DNA of 64,000 nucleotides from Bullera alba (taxonomy: Eukaryota; Basidiomycota; Tremellomycetes; Tremellales; Bulleraceae): contig BCIX01000002.1 in NCBI GenBank assembly GCA_001600095.1, forward strand, positions 2,108,001 to 2,172,000, written 5' to 3'. The position numbers and the translations under genes are program-made. Within the stretch, counting starts at the first letter, position 1, and each line of letters starts with the position of its first letter. Below are positions 10,284-22,608 of the stretch, piece by piece. Under the pieces are notes generated by a model. That model was given only the letters and a program-made list of their open reading frames with translations. It was not told where the DNA came from and made no database searches.

Positions 10284-11503
10284 TGCGTATCCCCCTATCC
10301 AGCACCGACGTTGGTCTGCCGAGGATGATTGGAACAATCGAGTGTGGACACTGAAGATGCAGAGTAGCGCACCAGGGAGACTGCGAGCGAAGCGGGATGT
10401 CGACTGGTCGAGAGAGCGAGCGGTAATAGGAGTAATTGGCGAAAACGAATGCATACGAGGATGTTGATGATTGTCGTGTGCCACTGTGCCAGTGCGAAAG
10501 CTTGAAGCAGCCTGAGGTTGTATCGTTCGGATTTCCAAACGACCACGCTCATGGCTCCAGGCCAGTGAGTAGTAGTGGTCACTAGTGACCCAGCCAAGTT
10601 TGAGCCAAGTCAATAGAGCTTTGATAGAGCTCTCCAAGTGCAAGTGCGCTCTGATCGTCTTCGCCTGATCACTGCGGTATTGGAGAAACCCACGTCATGA
10701 ATATGGAGGCTTCACTTTTGGTTGCTGATAGTAGCAGCTTGCGATGTTCGCAGGCGGCGGCCGGAGACTCGGAGTGTACTGGGTACTGATGTTTGATCTT
10801 GAATGACGACCGCAACCCCCATTAGTATCTGCCGTTGGCGTTGGTTAACTTCTCATTTACCGATCATATCGCTCACTTCGTGCCCCTCCAAGTTTTCAAC
10901 CATCTCCTAAGACTTGGTTATAGTGACGGTTACGCACCCCAGCTGCACTGCTGACCTACGACTATGTAGCCGTACTCGAGAGTTGCTCCTTTCACGCATC
11001 ATGGACAGCCCAATGACCCAGCCCCAAAACACGATCTGAATTATTCTGATCATAGCTTATACAACGGGGATGACAGTTGGACTTGGCGGAGTCGCTAGGT
11101 GCTCCGACACATTCGATCGCGCCAGCCCGTGTCGCATATCAGCCCTTTTGCGCATCATGAGTAGGCGAGAGATCGCCGCATAGGATTGCACTCCGCCTTT
11201 ACAGAGTGGATTTCAAGTGCGGCATGCTACATCACTCTACCACAGGATGATACGCTGCGAAAGTGCGGGTTTGAGATCAGCGCAAAGGAGGAGCCGTTGA
11301 GGAGCCGAAAGGAGGCGATATTCTCGTGCTTCACAGGACTCGTTCTAGCGCGGTACGACTTCCTATATAGCGTACAGGTCTCAGTCAGCCTTTTGACTTA
11401 TCTCCCTCCAACGCCCCCTCGCCACTGCATACTGATAATCCCATCCAACCGCAGAACTCGACAACTCGTACTCGTGCAACATTGACAATGCTGAAAATTC
11501 AAC
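10284..11503. other. Intergenic between WPTDF copies 2 and 3
   Basis: No credible gene. A TATA box lies about 140 bp before copy 3. Short minus-strand frames at 10251-10643 have no motif. Confidence 0.45.
11364..11370 (+). promoter_or_regulatory. TATA box, third WPTDF gene
   Basis: TATATAG, about 140 bp upstream of the ATG and followed by a C/T-rich leader. Confidence 0.5.
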
Positions 11504-11872
11504 ATGAGTGCCAAATCATCTGCTCCATCCGCTTGGCCAACCGACTTCTCATGCGAAAAGGCCAGTACTTACTGTCGACAGCTACAGCACAAGGGAAAGG
11601 TTGCCGCATCGATCTTGAGGTCCAACGATACAATCATCGGTAGCGTTGTCGTCTTCAGCTCTGAAAAGCAGGATGACGGCAGTTACGATGTTACATCGGA
11701 GTTCATGACCGTCGAGGACTATGAAGCCAAGAAGGAAAAGTTGGGAGTGTCCGCCGAGTTCTACCAGAACGATCCGCGTCTGGGTCTAGAGGAGGACCCG
11801 GCAAGGTTGAGGGCATTGAATAGTCTTCGTGCCGCTGAGGTGAGCTCGTGGGGACAAGGTAGTCTAGGGTAG
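11504..11872 (+). CDS. WPTDF-family small protein, copy 3 (longer C-terminus)
   Basis: The most diverged paralogue, 122 residues as an unspliced frame. It keeps WPTDF near residue 12, Cys in the following helix, GSVVVF, VEDY, KLGV and QNDP with LGLEEDP. It has an insertion of about 8 residues before GSV and an extra C-terminal tail. A good donor (GAG|GTGAGC, from 11838) sits inside the tail, so the true C-terminus may instead come from a downstream exon that I could not identify. Function unknown. Confidence 0.65.
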   Translation: MSAKSSAPSAWPTDFSCEKASTYCRQLQHKGKVAASILRSNDTIIGSVVVFSSEKQDDGSYDVTSEFMTVEDYEAKKEKLGVSAEFYQNDPRLGLEEDPARLRALNSLRAAEVSSWGQGSLG

Positions 11873-12682
11873 TCTCGAGTAGTTGGCGAAAGGGGCCTGG
11901 TGAAAACTGAAATAACAGAGCTAATCATGTGGCGTCTGCAAGGTCGGAGTTGAGTCAGTATCGTCCGGGCCGTATGCATCAGATTGAGTGAGCTTGAGCC
12001 GATGCAGACTCCGAAGAGACGCCTGTCCTCGTGGTACAGTGGGCGATGTCTCGACTATTTTGTGCCGAAGCACGAAGCAGTATAACACGTGGTTATCGTA
12101 GACAACGTGCGTAGTCATGAGAGGTCATGAGGCGGAACTTGTGGTCAGTCATTCGACCGATAAGGGTGAAGTTACATTGCATGGTCGGATATCTATTATT
12201 CACTCGGTCGCTCGAACCTGTACTTCCCTCTATCGAAGACGTCGCCCGGCAGGCCTTGATATAGTCTGTCATAATCTTCAAGTAAGGCGAACGCGCTTAG
12301 CTTGATGGGGACGGGTCCTTGTGCGATGGAGCCAACCTTGGTATCGGCAGCAAATGAATCAAGACAGAAACGCAAAGGTTTGACCTTGGTAGCCGATGTT
12401 GTCATGAATCTGAGCGTAAGCAAATCAGTTGGTTGTTCACTAGATGATCTTGCACAATCGCTGTCGCAAGCAACCGGACTTCAGTCTACCGACTCACTCT
12501 GGATGAAACATGGCGAACTGTTTCAACAAGGTGGATAGGCTTTCTTGTCCTGTCCATTGTTGGTTCTTGACATCCACTGCCACCGATATCACCATCGGCG
12601 GGCCCATAAGCGCGAGGCTACAGTGATGACGGTTTAGCTCCGAATTCCGATGTCACCACACGACATGCAATGGAAGCCAAGC
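11873..12682. other. Intergenic
   Basis: Only short, motif-free open frames on both strands. Nothing else recognised. Confidence 0.4.
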
Positions 12683-14166
12683 TCACCCTCTGTCTCGAAG
12701 GGCGATGAATGCTCTCAGATACTTGCGCAGACGCATAGTGCGGATCCGAAGCAGTTTCTCCTCCGTGCTGATAGACTCCGGTGCTCCGGCCTCGTCCTTG
12801 CTGTTCCTGCCGACCCCACGCCATTGCTTGTGCTTTGACGGACGACGGGCGGCCTGCAACCAAAGCCTTATCTTCCTGTTCTCGGGGATTGTGGATGCTG
12901 GGGGCGTAGTGGAGACCACGGGCCTGGCGCCGTCACCGGGGTCGTTTGATTCGTGTCGATCTGCAGTCTCGTCACTTTCAGAGCCGGGCTCGTCCGCCTC
13001 TGACCCACTCGAGGCGTCCTCTTCCCCACTGTCACTGTCTGGATCCATCGCAGTGCGACGACGGCCCATGTACCTTGACCGCCATTGATAGCCGAGTCCG
13101 TGTGGAACTCCTCCTGTTGCACTTTTCGATTGGCGGCAGCCGGTAGCTGCAGGCTTTTGGCGGTCCGACACGTGCCGTGAGCTGTGCCAGCGGATTGCGA
13201 CAGCTTGACTGTCGTGTGTGCTGAGGAGGCTGATGGAACCAGCATCTGAGCCTGTCTTACGACAGGCTTGATGGGTACAAGAATGGCTGACCCGTCATCT
13301 TTGTCGATGGCCGATGCAGATTCGGTCTCGTCGGACTCTGAATCAGACGTATCGTTGACGACTATTGGGGAGGATTTCCTGCCTCTGATGACTCTTGGCG
13401 CGTCCTCGTCTTCGCTACTATCACCAGGGGTAGCAAGCTGCCTCGGCCTTTTGTTCGGTCGACGAGCGGACGGGGGTACAGCTGGAGGCGGTGGTACCGG
13501 AGCGGGGGGGATATACGCTGGCTTGCCGTCATGAAGCTCGTGGAGGATAAAATAGTAAGGACACGCTGCACGAAGCTTGTTTCCTGTGGTATGAGTCAGC
13601 TCTCACTGTACCTCTCGAATGAATCACAGCAAGACACGCTGCACTCACTCTGCACTGAGTCCGGGATATCGCTCCATTGCTTCCACCGCTTTGAGAATCC
13701 ATGCTTCCTCTTTAGGCTCTTGCTGGTCACGGCTCTGTTCAGACTGAAAACAAACGAGAGTCAGCTATTACCACTTCCATTACAAAAAAGTGGCTCGCTG
13801 GTACGCTCACTTCTCCAATTTCGTTCGGACTGGGTCCTTGTACTTAGAGCCCCATTGGCCAGTTGGCATCACATCTCCTTGGTCGTTTCTTCCCACGAAC
13901 CCCTTGCCGTGCATGAATGTGTACCATGCCTCGTCCTTGCCAAACAGGACAAGACATATATCCCTAGTCGCTTTCCAGATGTCGTTCGTCTTGACAATTG
14001 ACTTGCCGAAGAGGGATCGATTCCAGGCATCATTCCCTTGGATCGCCTCGAGTAACTTAAGAGTCCAGTGATTGTCCCACTTTATGGCTGTATGATTGAT
14101 CAGTACAGGTATCGAAACTGATCTGTGCTCAAGGCAGAAGGACTCACAGTAGGTTCCACTCGGCAT
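12683..14166 (-). CDS. Hypothetical protein with SANT/Myb-like N-terminus
   Basis: Reconstructed from five minus-strand exons: 14148-14166, 13811-14087, 13649-13743, 13074-13583, 12683-13038; phases close to give 418 residues. The N-terminal ~160 residues (IKWDNHWTLKLLEAIQG..., then a Trp/Phe-spaced helical pattern ending RNKLRAACPYYFILHELHDG) resemble a Myb/SANT-type DNA-binding helix bundle by spacing only. A Pro-rich linker, a basic RGRK patch, an acidic Ser/Asp/Glu region and a basic C-terminal helix (TEEKLLRIRTMRLRKYLRAF) follow. The first four exons are well supported. The last join needs a 35-nt intron (13039-13073), so the C-terminal part is less certain. Probably nuclear; relation to transposon-derived or telomere/centromere proteins is untested. 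Confidence 0.55.
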
Positions 14167-15694
14167 GATGAGGATATACGAGCCTTTACCTAGCTGCCTG
14201 CTGCTTTGACACTTGACGAATGGGTGGGCGAATCAGTCGTTCGCATCAGTCTGAATGTGAACAATCTTCAAGAACCCCAAGAAGCATCGAACGGGGACCG
14301 TTGTTGTGATGATCACTGCGCTCAGGGATACTGGTGCCGCTCGAGCCTAGAGGACGCGTGATATTCTCCGACTAGACAACGGGCTCGGCCCTGCTCGGCC
14401 TAGACAGAACTGGCCTTCGCCGGCCTGCATCGCTCTAGACCAGTAACTTACTCGCCCAAAACTTGATCACCAGTCGAAGCCGGCGGGACTTGCTGATCGA
14501 TGATCCTATAATTCGGGGTCCCTAGACTGGCTGCGAGTGACTAGGACTATCAGCGCCAGCTCATATGGGACTCAAGCGGACCAGAACCCCCTCATCGAGA
14601 TACTGTGGCTCGCCGTTGCGAGAGCCAGTCAGCTGCTGCCACTTGCTGGCCTGGTAGCGGCTGTTGCGACAGTGCGAAAACCGCTGCCAAAATGAGTTTC
14701 GGAGGTGCCTTGAGAAGTGAGGCTGAGCGCTGAGCGCTGACGTTTGACTCAGATTGAAGAGGACAGGATTGGATTGTGAGAGTGCAGCTCACATCTGACA
14801 AGCATGGAGACAGGTTCAAGCCATCGACTTCTCAAAATTCTCAAGCATCAAGCCTCAACAGGTCGGAGACGGTTGGAGGCCACGGTAGTTTCCGTAAGTC
14901 AATAATGTAACAAGGCTTTGAAACGCTCATTACCCTGCTGCCGAAGTGAGATAATCAAGCGGGAAAAGCCGCTCTTGTTTCCTAATGCGCTCCGGTCGAC
15001 GACGCGACGTCGTCGCCGCTATCGATTAACGACTCAGTACTCAAAGCTTCAAGCTTCAAGCTTCAAGTCTAAACATCCAGCACTGCGTTTGCAGTGTGCA
15101 CAAAAGGCTGTACCGACTCTCCTGTACAGTAGCTGAAGCTACTGGGAAGAATGCCTGAGTTGTGGAGTTCGCTTATCGCGAACCGGTCGGTGGGAAACTC
15201 ATAGTCGCGATCATCCACTGCATGCAGAAGTGGGCTGCGAGTATCATATATCACGGCGCGTCACTCCCTTGATGAGCTGCTTGACTCGGTGGATATATTA
15301 GGGTTAGTGACCAACCAATTATAAACGCGTGCCTGAGGCAGCCTGACTCACTCGTGCAATTGTCCTTATTGTTCCGCAAAATCCGTTCTTGCCTTCTACC
15401 ACTTCTAGTAGTCTTGATCGATGTCACCGAGGAGAACAATAGAACAACTCATGGAAATGCAAGTGAGTCGTGAGTGCTGTAGATTGGGCGCGAGCCGGCG
15501 GAGCAATAGCAGAGCACGATGTGACGAGGACGTGGGTATACGGGGCTATGGATATGAGCCGATGAGGGGAGTGAGTAGGACGATCTCGTCCACAGGATTG
15601 TCAAGAGGGTACGTTTCATCTCGAGAGAGACGAACCATTGTCCAGTGATAGAAAGAGAGAGGCTAGTGTGGAAGCCTTCTCGTGATCAGGCGGT
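14167..15694. other. Gene-free stretch
   Basis: About 1.5 kb with no convincing coding frame on either strand. It contains a short heptamer repeat. A 14-codon frame at 15421-15462 ends at a donor-like GTGAGT and could be an upstream exon or uORF of the following large gene; this was not resolved. Confidence 0.4.
15044..15067. repeat. Short tandem repeat, unit AAGCTTC
   Basis: Three perfect copies of a 7-bp unit plus a partial fourth. Confidence 0.8.
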
Positions 15695-18600
15695 ATGTGC
15701 AGGACCTCTCACTGCCTTGCGCCATGGCCCACAGACACGGTCCCTCGCTCGCCCTCCCCGTCTCCCAGCGCCTCGCCATGTCTGAATGGGCCCTTGGCGC
15801 ATCTAGTCAACGAAGAGAAGACGAGGAAGGAGGACGAAGAGGATGTGCCGTTCGAGTTCCGCCTAGATGGACCGTCCATGGTGCCGCAGGATGCGAGACA
15901 AGGTCCCATTGAGCGTATCATGTGAGTTCTCGTACTTTGTTTCAGGCGGTACCTGTGAGATGGAGCGACTGACGAATATGCCTTCTTTTCACTCGATGTC
16001 TTGTTTCTATTGTCCATTTGTGCTGGGTCATCTGGTCGCGTAGGATCTGTAGCGCGGATTTCAATGTCGACGAAGGAGTCGAAACGGGACCACAGGCGTT
16101 GTCAGCTGGCGAAGCAGAACCGGTCACATCCTCGCACGGTCCCACTACTTGTGATCACTCACTCACTCCCCTCACCAAAGAAGAGATCGAAGGCGAAGAC
16201 ATCCTGAAGTCGAGTTTCATCTGCTTGACTACATCTTTGGACCACCAGCCGCCTGATAGCAACAGCGTGTCAACATTCATCCCCTTGCTATTGTCCTCTG
16301 AAGGAGATCAGTCAGTGCTCAGAGCTACAAAGCGTGCGTCAGCTCCTGGTAGAATCGAGAAGATGGAGGGAATCTACACCCACAGGTCATCCATCGATAG
16401 ACGGCTTAGCGTCCGAGCGCGTCAAACGGGATCGTTGGGGCGTTCTCTCTCTGCATCCGGGTCAGCAACCACATCGAATCAAGAGGCATCCCGGCCAAAG
16501 CGCACACTTTCAAATAGAGTGGTCCGTGCGCATCACGAACAAATCATGCCCATCAACATCCACTCCCGCCGTCCCGCCCATCCATCATCAACCTGCTCTT
16601 CCCCTGGGCCCTCCCCGACTCCGATCATGTTCAATTACGAAAGTCGATCGCTCAGTCTGGGCAATGGAGACGGGACTCATTGGGATCATCATCCAGGGCC
16701 GGTGCCGAGTGGTCCGAGCTCACCTTCCAGTCCGAGTGACCTTCACCATCGCCGTCAATCCCTCCTCCACCACTCTCTCCATCATGACCCTATTCTCCAT
16801 CACCGTCGGACAATTTCTCTCGGGATGGACGAAATGAGTGACATGGCGTTCGAGTCGTTTGCGGCGATGTTCCCTAGGCCGCCGACCGATGCAGATCACC
16901 ATCAGATCGATGGCCGGAGTCAAAGGAAGGGCCCACAATGCCCATCAGGCACCCTCTCCGCTGGTCTGGCCAAGGTCAGCGCGTTGCCGACGAGACTAGA
17001 CACGTCCCCGACTTTGCCAGTCCTGACGACGGATTGGTACAGCGTTACTCCACTCCCAAACTGTCCTCGAAACGAAGGAGAAGAAGAGTTTGAGACCTCA
17101 GCATCCGCAAACACAGATATACACACCTATAGCCCTCCCTCTCCGGCCTTGACGCCGTCTTCACTGTCATTCACACACCAGACACCGATTCTATCCACAC
17201 CGGGTTCGCCGAACCAAAGGGATCATCGATCCTTTTCCTCGTCTGGCTCCTCGTCATCCTCAGCATCGGCCCAAACACAGGCGATCAATGGACAGCGCCC
17301 TTTGGACGACGACGACAGCTCACTACCGTCTCCTGGCGGAATCACAAAAAGCGACGACATCAGTATCACAAAAGACAGCCAGCGCTCTCTTCCAGAAGAC
17401 TCGTCAGACATGTCTTTACAGACTGTATCGCGCACTCGAGGCAATTGGGCATTTGAGGACGGTATGTTGGACTGTTTCACCTAATTTGTGTACTCGTCCA
17501 TGTTCTTTTGTTTTCACTTTTCAACCACCTCTTCACCTCTTCATCATTCCATCACTCGACTCGTGTCACTGTCACTCATTACGCCGCCTCCCAAGTGCTG
17601 TGCTTACAACGTTGCAGGCGCCGCCCATTCCGTCCCGTCAGTGCATCCCTTCCATCACAAGCATACTCCGTCCGTGCCCTCCTCCACTCGGACCGCTTCG
17701 ACCCTGTCACAGTCTGCTCAACTACTCGACAGCATCGCTTCTCCCCCTCCATCGTATGTTCAAGTGAACAACCCGCCCAGCACCGTTTCCAGTCGACGAC
17801 AATCTCGCTACATTGGTGCCTCGGGCAATTCTTCGTCAGCCTCGAGCTTGTATTCCACTTCAGACACTTCGTCCTTGCGATACGGTGGCGGGAACCACCA
17901 CTGGGGGCTGGGAGAAAAGCCAGATATATCTACAGTCTTCGAGGAGGAATCGACTGAGAGCATCGGATTGGAGATCGACTGGACCAAACAACGCAGCGGG
18001 CAAGCCGAGGCGATTGTCCAAAGGAACCTCGCAGCCGACCTTCGTGCGCCAAAGGATACCTCGCCCAGGGCGCCACAGGGTCAACAGCGAGCTCCGTCAT
18101 CGGATCACTACCCTGCCCCTCCTTCTTCTTCTTCTCGATATCCCAATCTCCACAATCAACCTTCCATTGCATCGCTAGATAGGGCACATTCCACTCAGCA
18201 AAACCGATCTCGTCGATCCGGCACCGTCTCATCACAGTCTGAGAGTGTGAGATCGGGCAAATCTGTTCACCCATTCGCTTCGGCGGTCATCAGATCCTCA
18301 TCGCCACCGCCTTTGCCCAGTGCTGGAAGGGCGACAATAGCCAACTCTCGATCCCATCCCAATCTGGTGGAGGCATACACAATGTCGTCAGCGCCAGCGC
18401 ATCAAGTCACACTCGCATCAACCGAGAACAAGGATGACGAAGACTCGTGTCCTATTTGCTGTGAAAGCTTGAGCTTCACATTTAGATTGCCTGGGGAGAA
18501 GCCGCATGTGGTACCAGAGTGCGGACATGCGCTTCACGAGGTGAGCAAATCGCGACATCCACCCATCATACCCTGTTCTCCAGACTCCCCTCAGATCTTG

Positions 18601-21600
18601 CTGACATCCGCTTAGGAATGCTTCGGAGTGGTGTACGGCCCAGTACCAGCACCAGGATCCAGGCGCAACATCGGGGTATGTGGTGTCTGCAGACAGCCCA
18701 TGCGCATCGTTGAAGGAGGAATGCCGAGGAGAAAAGGAGGAAACAGTGAATACTTTCTGCACATCCAGCGATCATCCTTTGTGAGGTGTCGGAGCTGATC
18801 AGTCGCCACTTCTTCTAGAACTGGCCTCTCTCACTGGACAAGCTTCGTCCTCTACCAGCGGTCGTGGTGGCGCCAGTTCGGGTGCATCTACCGCCGACAC
18901 AGCTTATCCTTCATCTCCTCCGGGACCCACCGATCCAAACGCCGACGACCCTCTTGAAGCGTTGAGCGGTATGACGGGTTCATCGTCTTCGAGGTCATTG
19001 ACCCTCGATACCAGAGGTGGCCAAGGTGTTGTTGTGCCACAAATCACGATCAAGCCTGAATTCACCTCGATATCCCGAATCAAACCCCAGGGCAAGCAAC
19101 AGCTCCTCACGGCAATGATCACTGTCGCCGTGCCATCCGCTGGAGATCGTGGTAAATACCCTGCACGACCTCGTCCATTGTTAAACGCAGCCGAAACTGC
19201 TTCGCCTCAACTTCCACCTTCCCCTCGGTCAGCAGAAGGGCCTCCACCATCCTCTGCAAAATCTGCGCCTCCACTGTCCTCCTCCGATCCTTTCGCCCAC
19301 GTCGTCCGAGACCTTCAGAACCGCGTTGTCGAGTACAAATCGTCAGGTCTCGAAACGCTTGGTCCATTACGACTCTTCGATCTTTTGTCCGTGCGAAAAG
19401 GAACCTTGATAAGAGAGTTCCACGTCTACCTCTTCGAAGACGCCTTGATCTGCATCACAGAGGAGAAAAAGTCGACGATCCGAAACATCTTCTCCTCGGC
19501 ATCCAGTGTTCGATCCGCTCATTCCAACGCATCGAAGCACGGCCAAGGTGAATTGAAGCTCAAGGGCAGGATCTATCTTCGTCATGTCAAGAAGATTGTC
19601 GACTCCAGTGTTTCCGGCGAACTCAGCTTGACGATCGTCATGGTGGACGAGAACATGGACTCTTTCATCCTCACCTTCAAGGATAGAGGGGCGCATGAAA
19701 CTTGGAGGCGGACTCTCAGCGCCATTGTGGAAGAGGCCCGCGATGGTCACAGCGGGTACAGACCGGAAAGTTCGAGCAAGATCGCCAAACTCATGGGTGA
19801 TGGCGCACCGATGCCTCGATCCGCATCTGGACCTCTCTCGGCCGCCAGTATCAACATGATGTCGCCGACGTCGACTTTCTCCGGCCCACCAGACTCTGCG
19901 GTCTCCTCAACTTTCACCTCGCCGATGGCCAGAGGCGAGAGTTCACCTGGGGATCTCGCATATGTCGCACCCCTAGCCCCTCAGCATACTCCAGTCGATT
20001 TGGTCATCATTCTGTCCCTGCCAGCGCCCAACCCTAACCAAGGATCAGCGCTACCACTCAAGACCAAGCTAATCAAGTCGTCGATGGCGTTCTTGCTCGC
20101 CTTGATGGGTCCCAAAGATCGGATCGCGTTGGTTTCCTGCGAGATGGGCGTCAACGGTGCCGTGCGTAAAACACCTTTCCTCAACACCACTCGACCCGAG
20201 TCACGTCGACGACTGGAGAACTTTGTCGAACAGCTTGGCACCGGCAATCAAGATGATGTCGAGAATCAGGTTCCAGTCGGCCCAGAAGAGAAGATGGACG
20301 TTGTCACCGCCGTCAATGTGGCATTAGATGTGGTCTTGCAGCGAAAGCAAAAGAACCCTCTCGGCGGTATGATCTTGATCAGCGATACCTCGGACTCGAT
20401 CAAGCGGGCTCAGATGGAATTGGTCACTGCTCGACTTGACGCTGCGAATCTCCCGGTTCACGCGCTCGGCTACGGCAAGGGACACGACCCGTCTCCACTA
20501 TGGATGATCTCGAACCACACCAACGGGACATACACCTTTATCAAAGAGTGGTACCACCTCAGGGATACTCTAGCAGGTGTCGTCGGTGGCATGATGTCGG
20601 TAGCAGTGACCAACATGAAACTGCATCTCAACTGCCAGGATAACGAGTTCAAGATCCTCAAGGTCGCTGGATCGGCTTCGGCTATCGTTCATCAGGGAGG
20701 AAAAGAGGTCGACGTGGAGCTAAAGGAATTGAAGTTCGGAGAGACAAGGGAACTCCTGGTGGAACTCGATCTCGCCGATTCGCCTTCCCCCCGTGGCTCG
20801 AGGCTATCCGGGGAAACTCAAGGATCTGCTGATGGGCAAGACTTACCCCGTTCCAGCAGTAATGCCGGTCTGGCGGACGCCGCTGCTGCCTCCCGTCGAG
20901 CTCCAAGCGCAGCAGGTTCCGTCATCAACTCGTCGACTGAGCTATCCCCCGACCCAAGAGGTCTCGGCTTTGAGACTCTCGCCTTGAACGAGGGCAGCCC
21001 GGGTCAGATCTACGATGACGCCCTTATCGACGAGTGGCCCGTGACCGAGGTCGACTGCTCGTGGCACGATCCTGCGTCTTGTCGATCTGTAGCCAAGCTC
21101 GCCCATCCGGTGCTACTCACGGTCGCCAGTCTACCGAATTCGGCAAACGTGCAGAACATGCTCGCCGACCCGATCCTGGTACGAAGGCGAATGGAGGTTC
21201 TGGCGTCGGACATGATCACCAGGGCACTCCTGATCGCCTCAAGGAAGAACCACTCGCATGCCGCCAGGATTCTGAGTGAGACGAGGAAGATCATCGAAAC
21301 GGTCAGCGAGGGCCTGGAGAAGAACTTGATGACCGAGAGGGAACGCAGTGGAGGTGCTCGAACTCGACGAGAGGTCCTATTCATGGCGGCGGTCGAGGGC
21401 TTGATAAACGTGATCAACGATCTGGAGACCTTGGTCGAGGGGCTGGACGAGTCCAATCGGGGAATGTTCGAGCGAGACGCTCGGAACTTTGCCGCGCAGC
21501 AGGTAAGTCACATGGTCTGAACTCTGATAAATCTCACATACTGACATTCTCTGCTCAGGCCGTCGTGCTGCGCTCCCAGAAGAGCTGGACGATCAGAACT

Positions 21601-21678
21601 GGTTCCGAGAGCCGCTACGTGACGCCGGAGATGATGCACTTCATCAATCTGAGCTCGCAGTGGACACCTGGAAGGTGA
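15695..21678 (+). CDS. Ste5/Far1-like signalling scaffold (RING-H2, PH, VWA)
   Basis: Six exons: 15695-15921, 16044-17461, 17618-18540, 18616-18745, 18819-21502, 21559-21678; phases close to give about 1833 residues. The first ~820 residues are Ser/Pro-rich and disordered. A RING-H2 finger follows (about 825-895: CPICCESL..., ECGHALHEECF, VCGVCRQP), interrupted by two introns. A PH-like domain spans about 1085-1205 (EFHVYLFEDALICI, ending with an HETWRRTL helix). A VWA-like domain lies at about 1290-1500 (PVDLVIILSLPAP..., GGMILISDTSDS). RING-PH-VWA in this order is the architecture of Ste5 and Far1, scaffolds of the pheromone MAP-kinase pathway. Calling it functionally Ste5 or Far1 is inference. 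The start codon is uncertain: the ATG used is the first in frame after a possible acceptor. Confidence 0.78.
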
Positions 21679-22608
21679 TAGGAGGATCAAGTTGACGGTC
21701 AGTCTGGGACGCAACTGTTTGGGTGTACGGCTTGAGAGAGGGGCCCATTGGGCCGTATGATACAAAATTTTGGTATTCTGCTTTCGGTTCTTTCTGTCTA
21801 TCCGGGGTGGTTGTCAATATATTCAGTCTTAGTCAATCTCGATCTATGTGTAGAATGAGAACATGCACAGAGTGGTTTGACGCTGGGCGCCGGTGAAGTC
21901 GGGTCCGAGAAGGGAATTGCCAAAAGCGAAAAACGAAGGTCGAAACTGATGTTCGAAACGCGACTGATCCAAACGTGTCTCTTGCAATCTGGACCAGGCG
22001 CGAACTTATCCCTCAATACCTCTCACGCTAGGGAACTGACCGCTTGGGGGAAGACGGTGTTGACGCTGACCCTAGTCCGGAATGCAACGTGTCGCGACGG
22101 ATACAGGATGTCGAATGTCACTGTCGAACACTGATCTGCGGCCATACTGATACTCGAATAGCCTCCTCGATTTTGCACCCCCATTGCGGCGAAGGACATT
22201 GGAGAAGTTCAGTGGAAGTGTCAGTCCATCGTTACATGTGACAGGCCGTAGCACGAGTTCTTGGAAGGTATTATATGGAGCAACGACGACGTACCCTCGA
22301 CCATCGGCTCTGGGCCAAACGTTTACACGTGAGCATCCTCCATGTATTGTTTCAGACCGAAGTAGACCCGGCGACTGACGTTGGTCTTCCTTCTAGCATC
22401 CTCTCTCGCCCTGACTAGTGGTCCCTGTGGTTGAGTGATATCCATCTTCTCGACTAATCATACAATATCCCATCAATCATCACCAGTACCATCTCTTCCA
22501 CCTACACATACCCTATACACCCTGGATCGACTATACAAGCTGGTCTTTGTGCAATTCCACCCTACTAGAACTCCTACATAGCTAGCCTATCTACTCCCTG
22601 AGCTCGCC
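21679..22608. other. Intergenic, promoter of the Ser-rich gene
   Basis: No convincing gene. The final ~170 bp are C/T/A-rich and read as a 5' leader. Small frames at 21877-22241 have no motif. Confidence 0.4.

Noticed and set aside
15421..15462. Short frame ending in GTGAGT as first exon of the Ste5/Far1-like gene
   Set aside because: A plausible donor and a possible acceptor at 15690 exist, but no conserved N-terminus is available to support the join; left as a possibility in the gap description.
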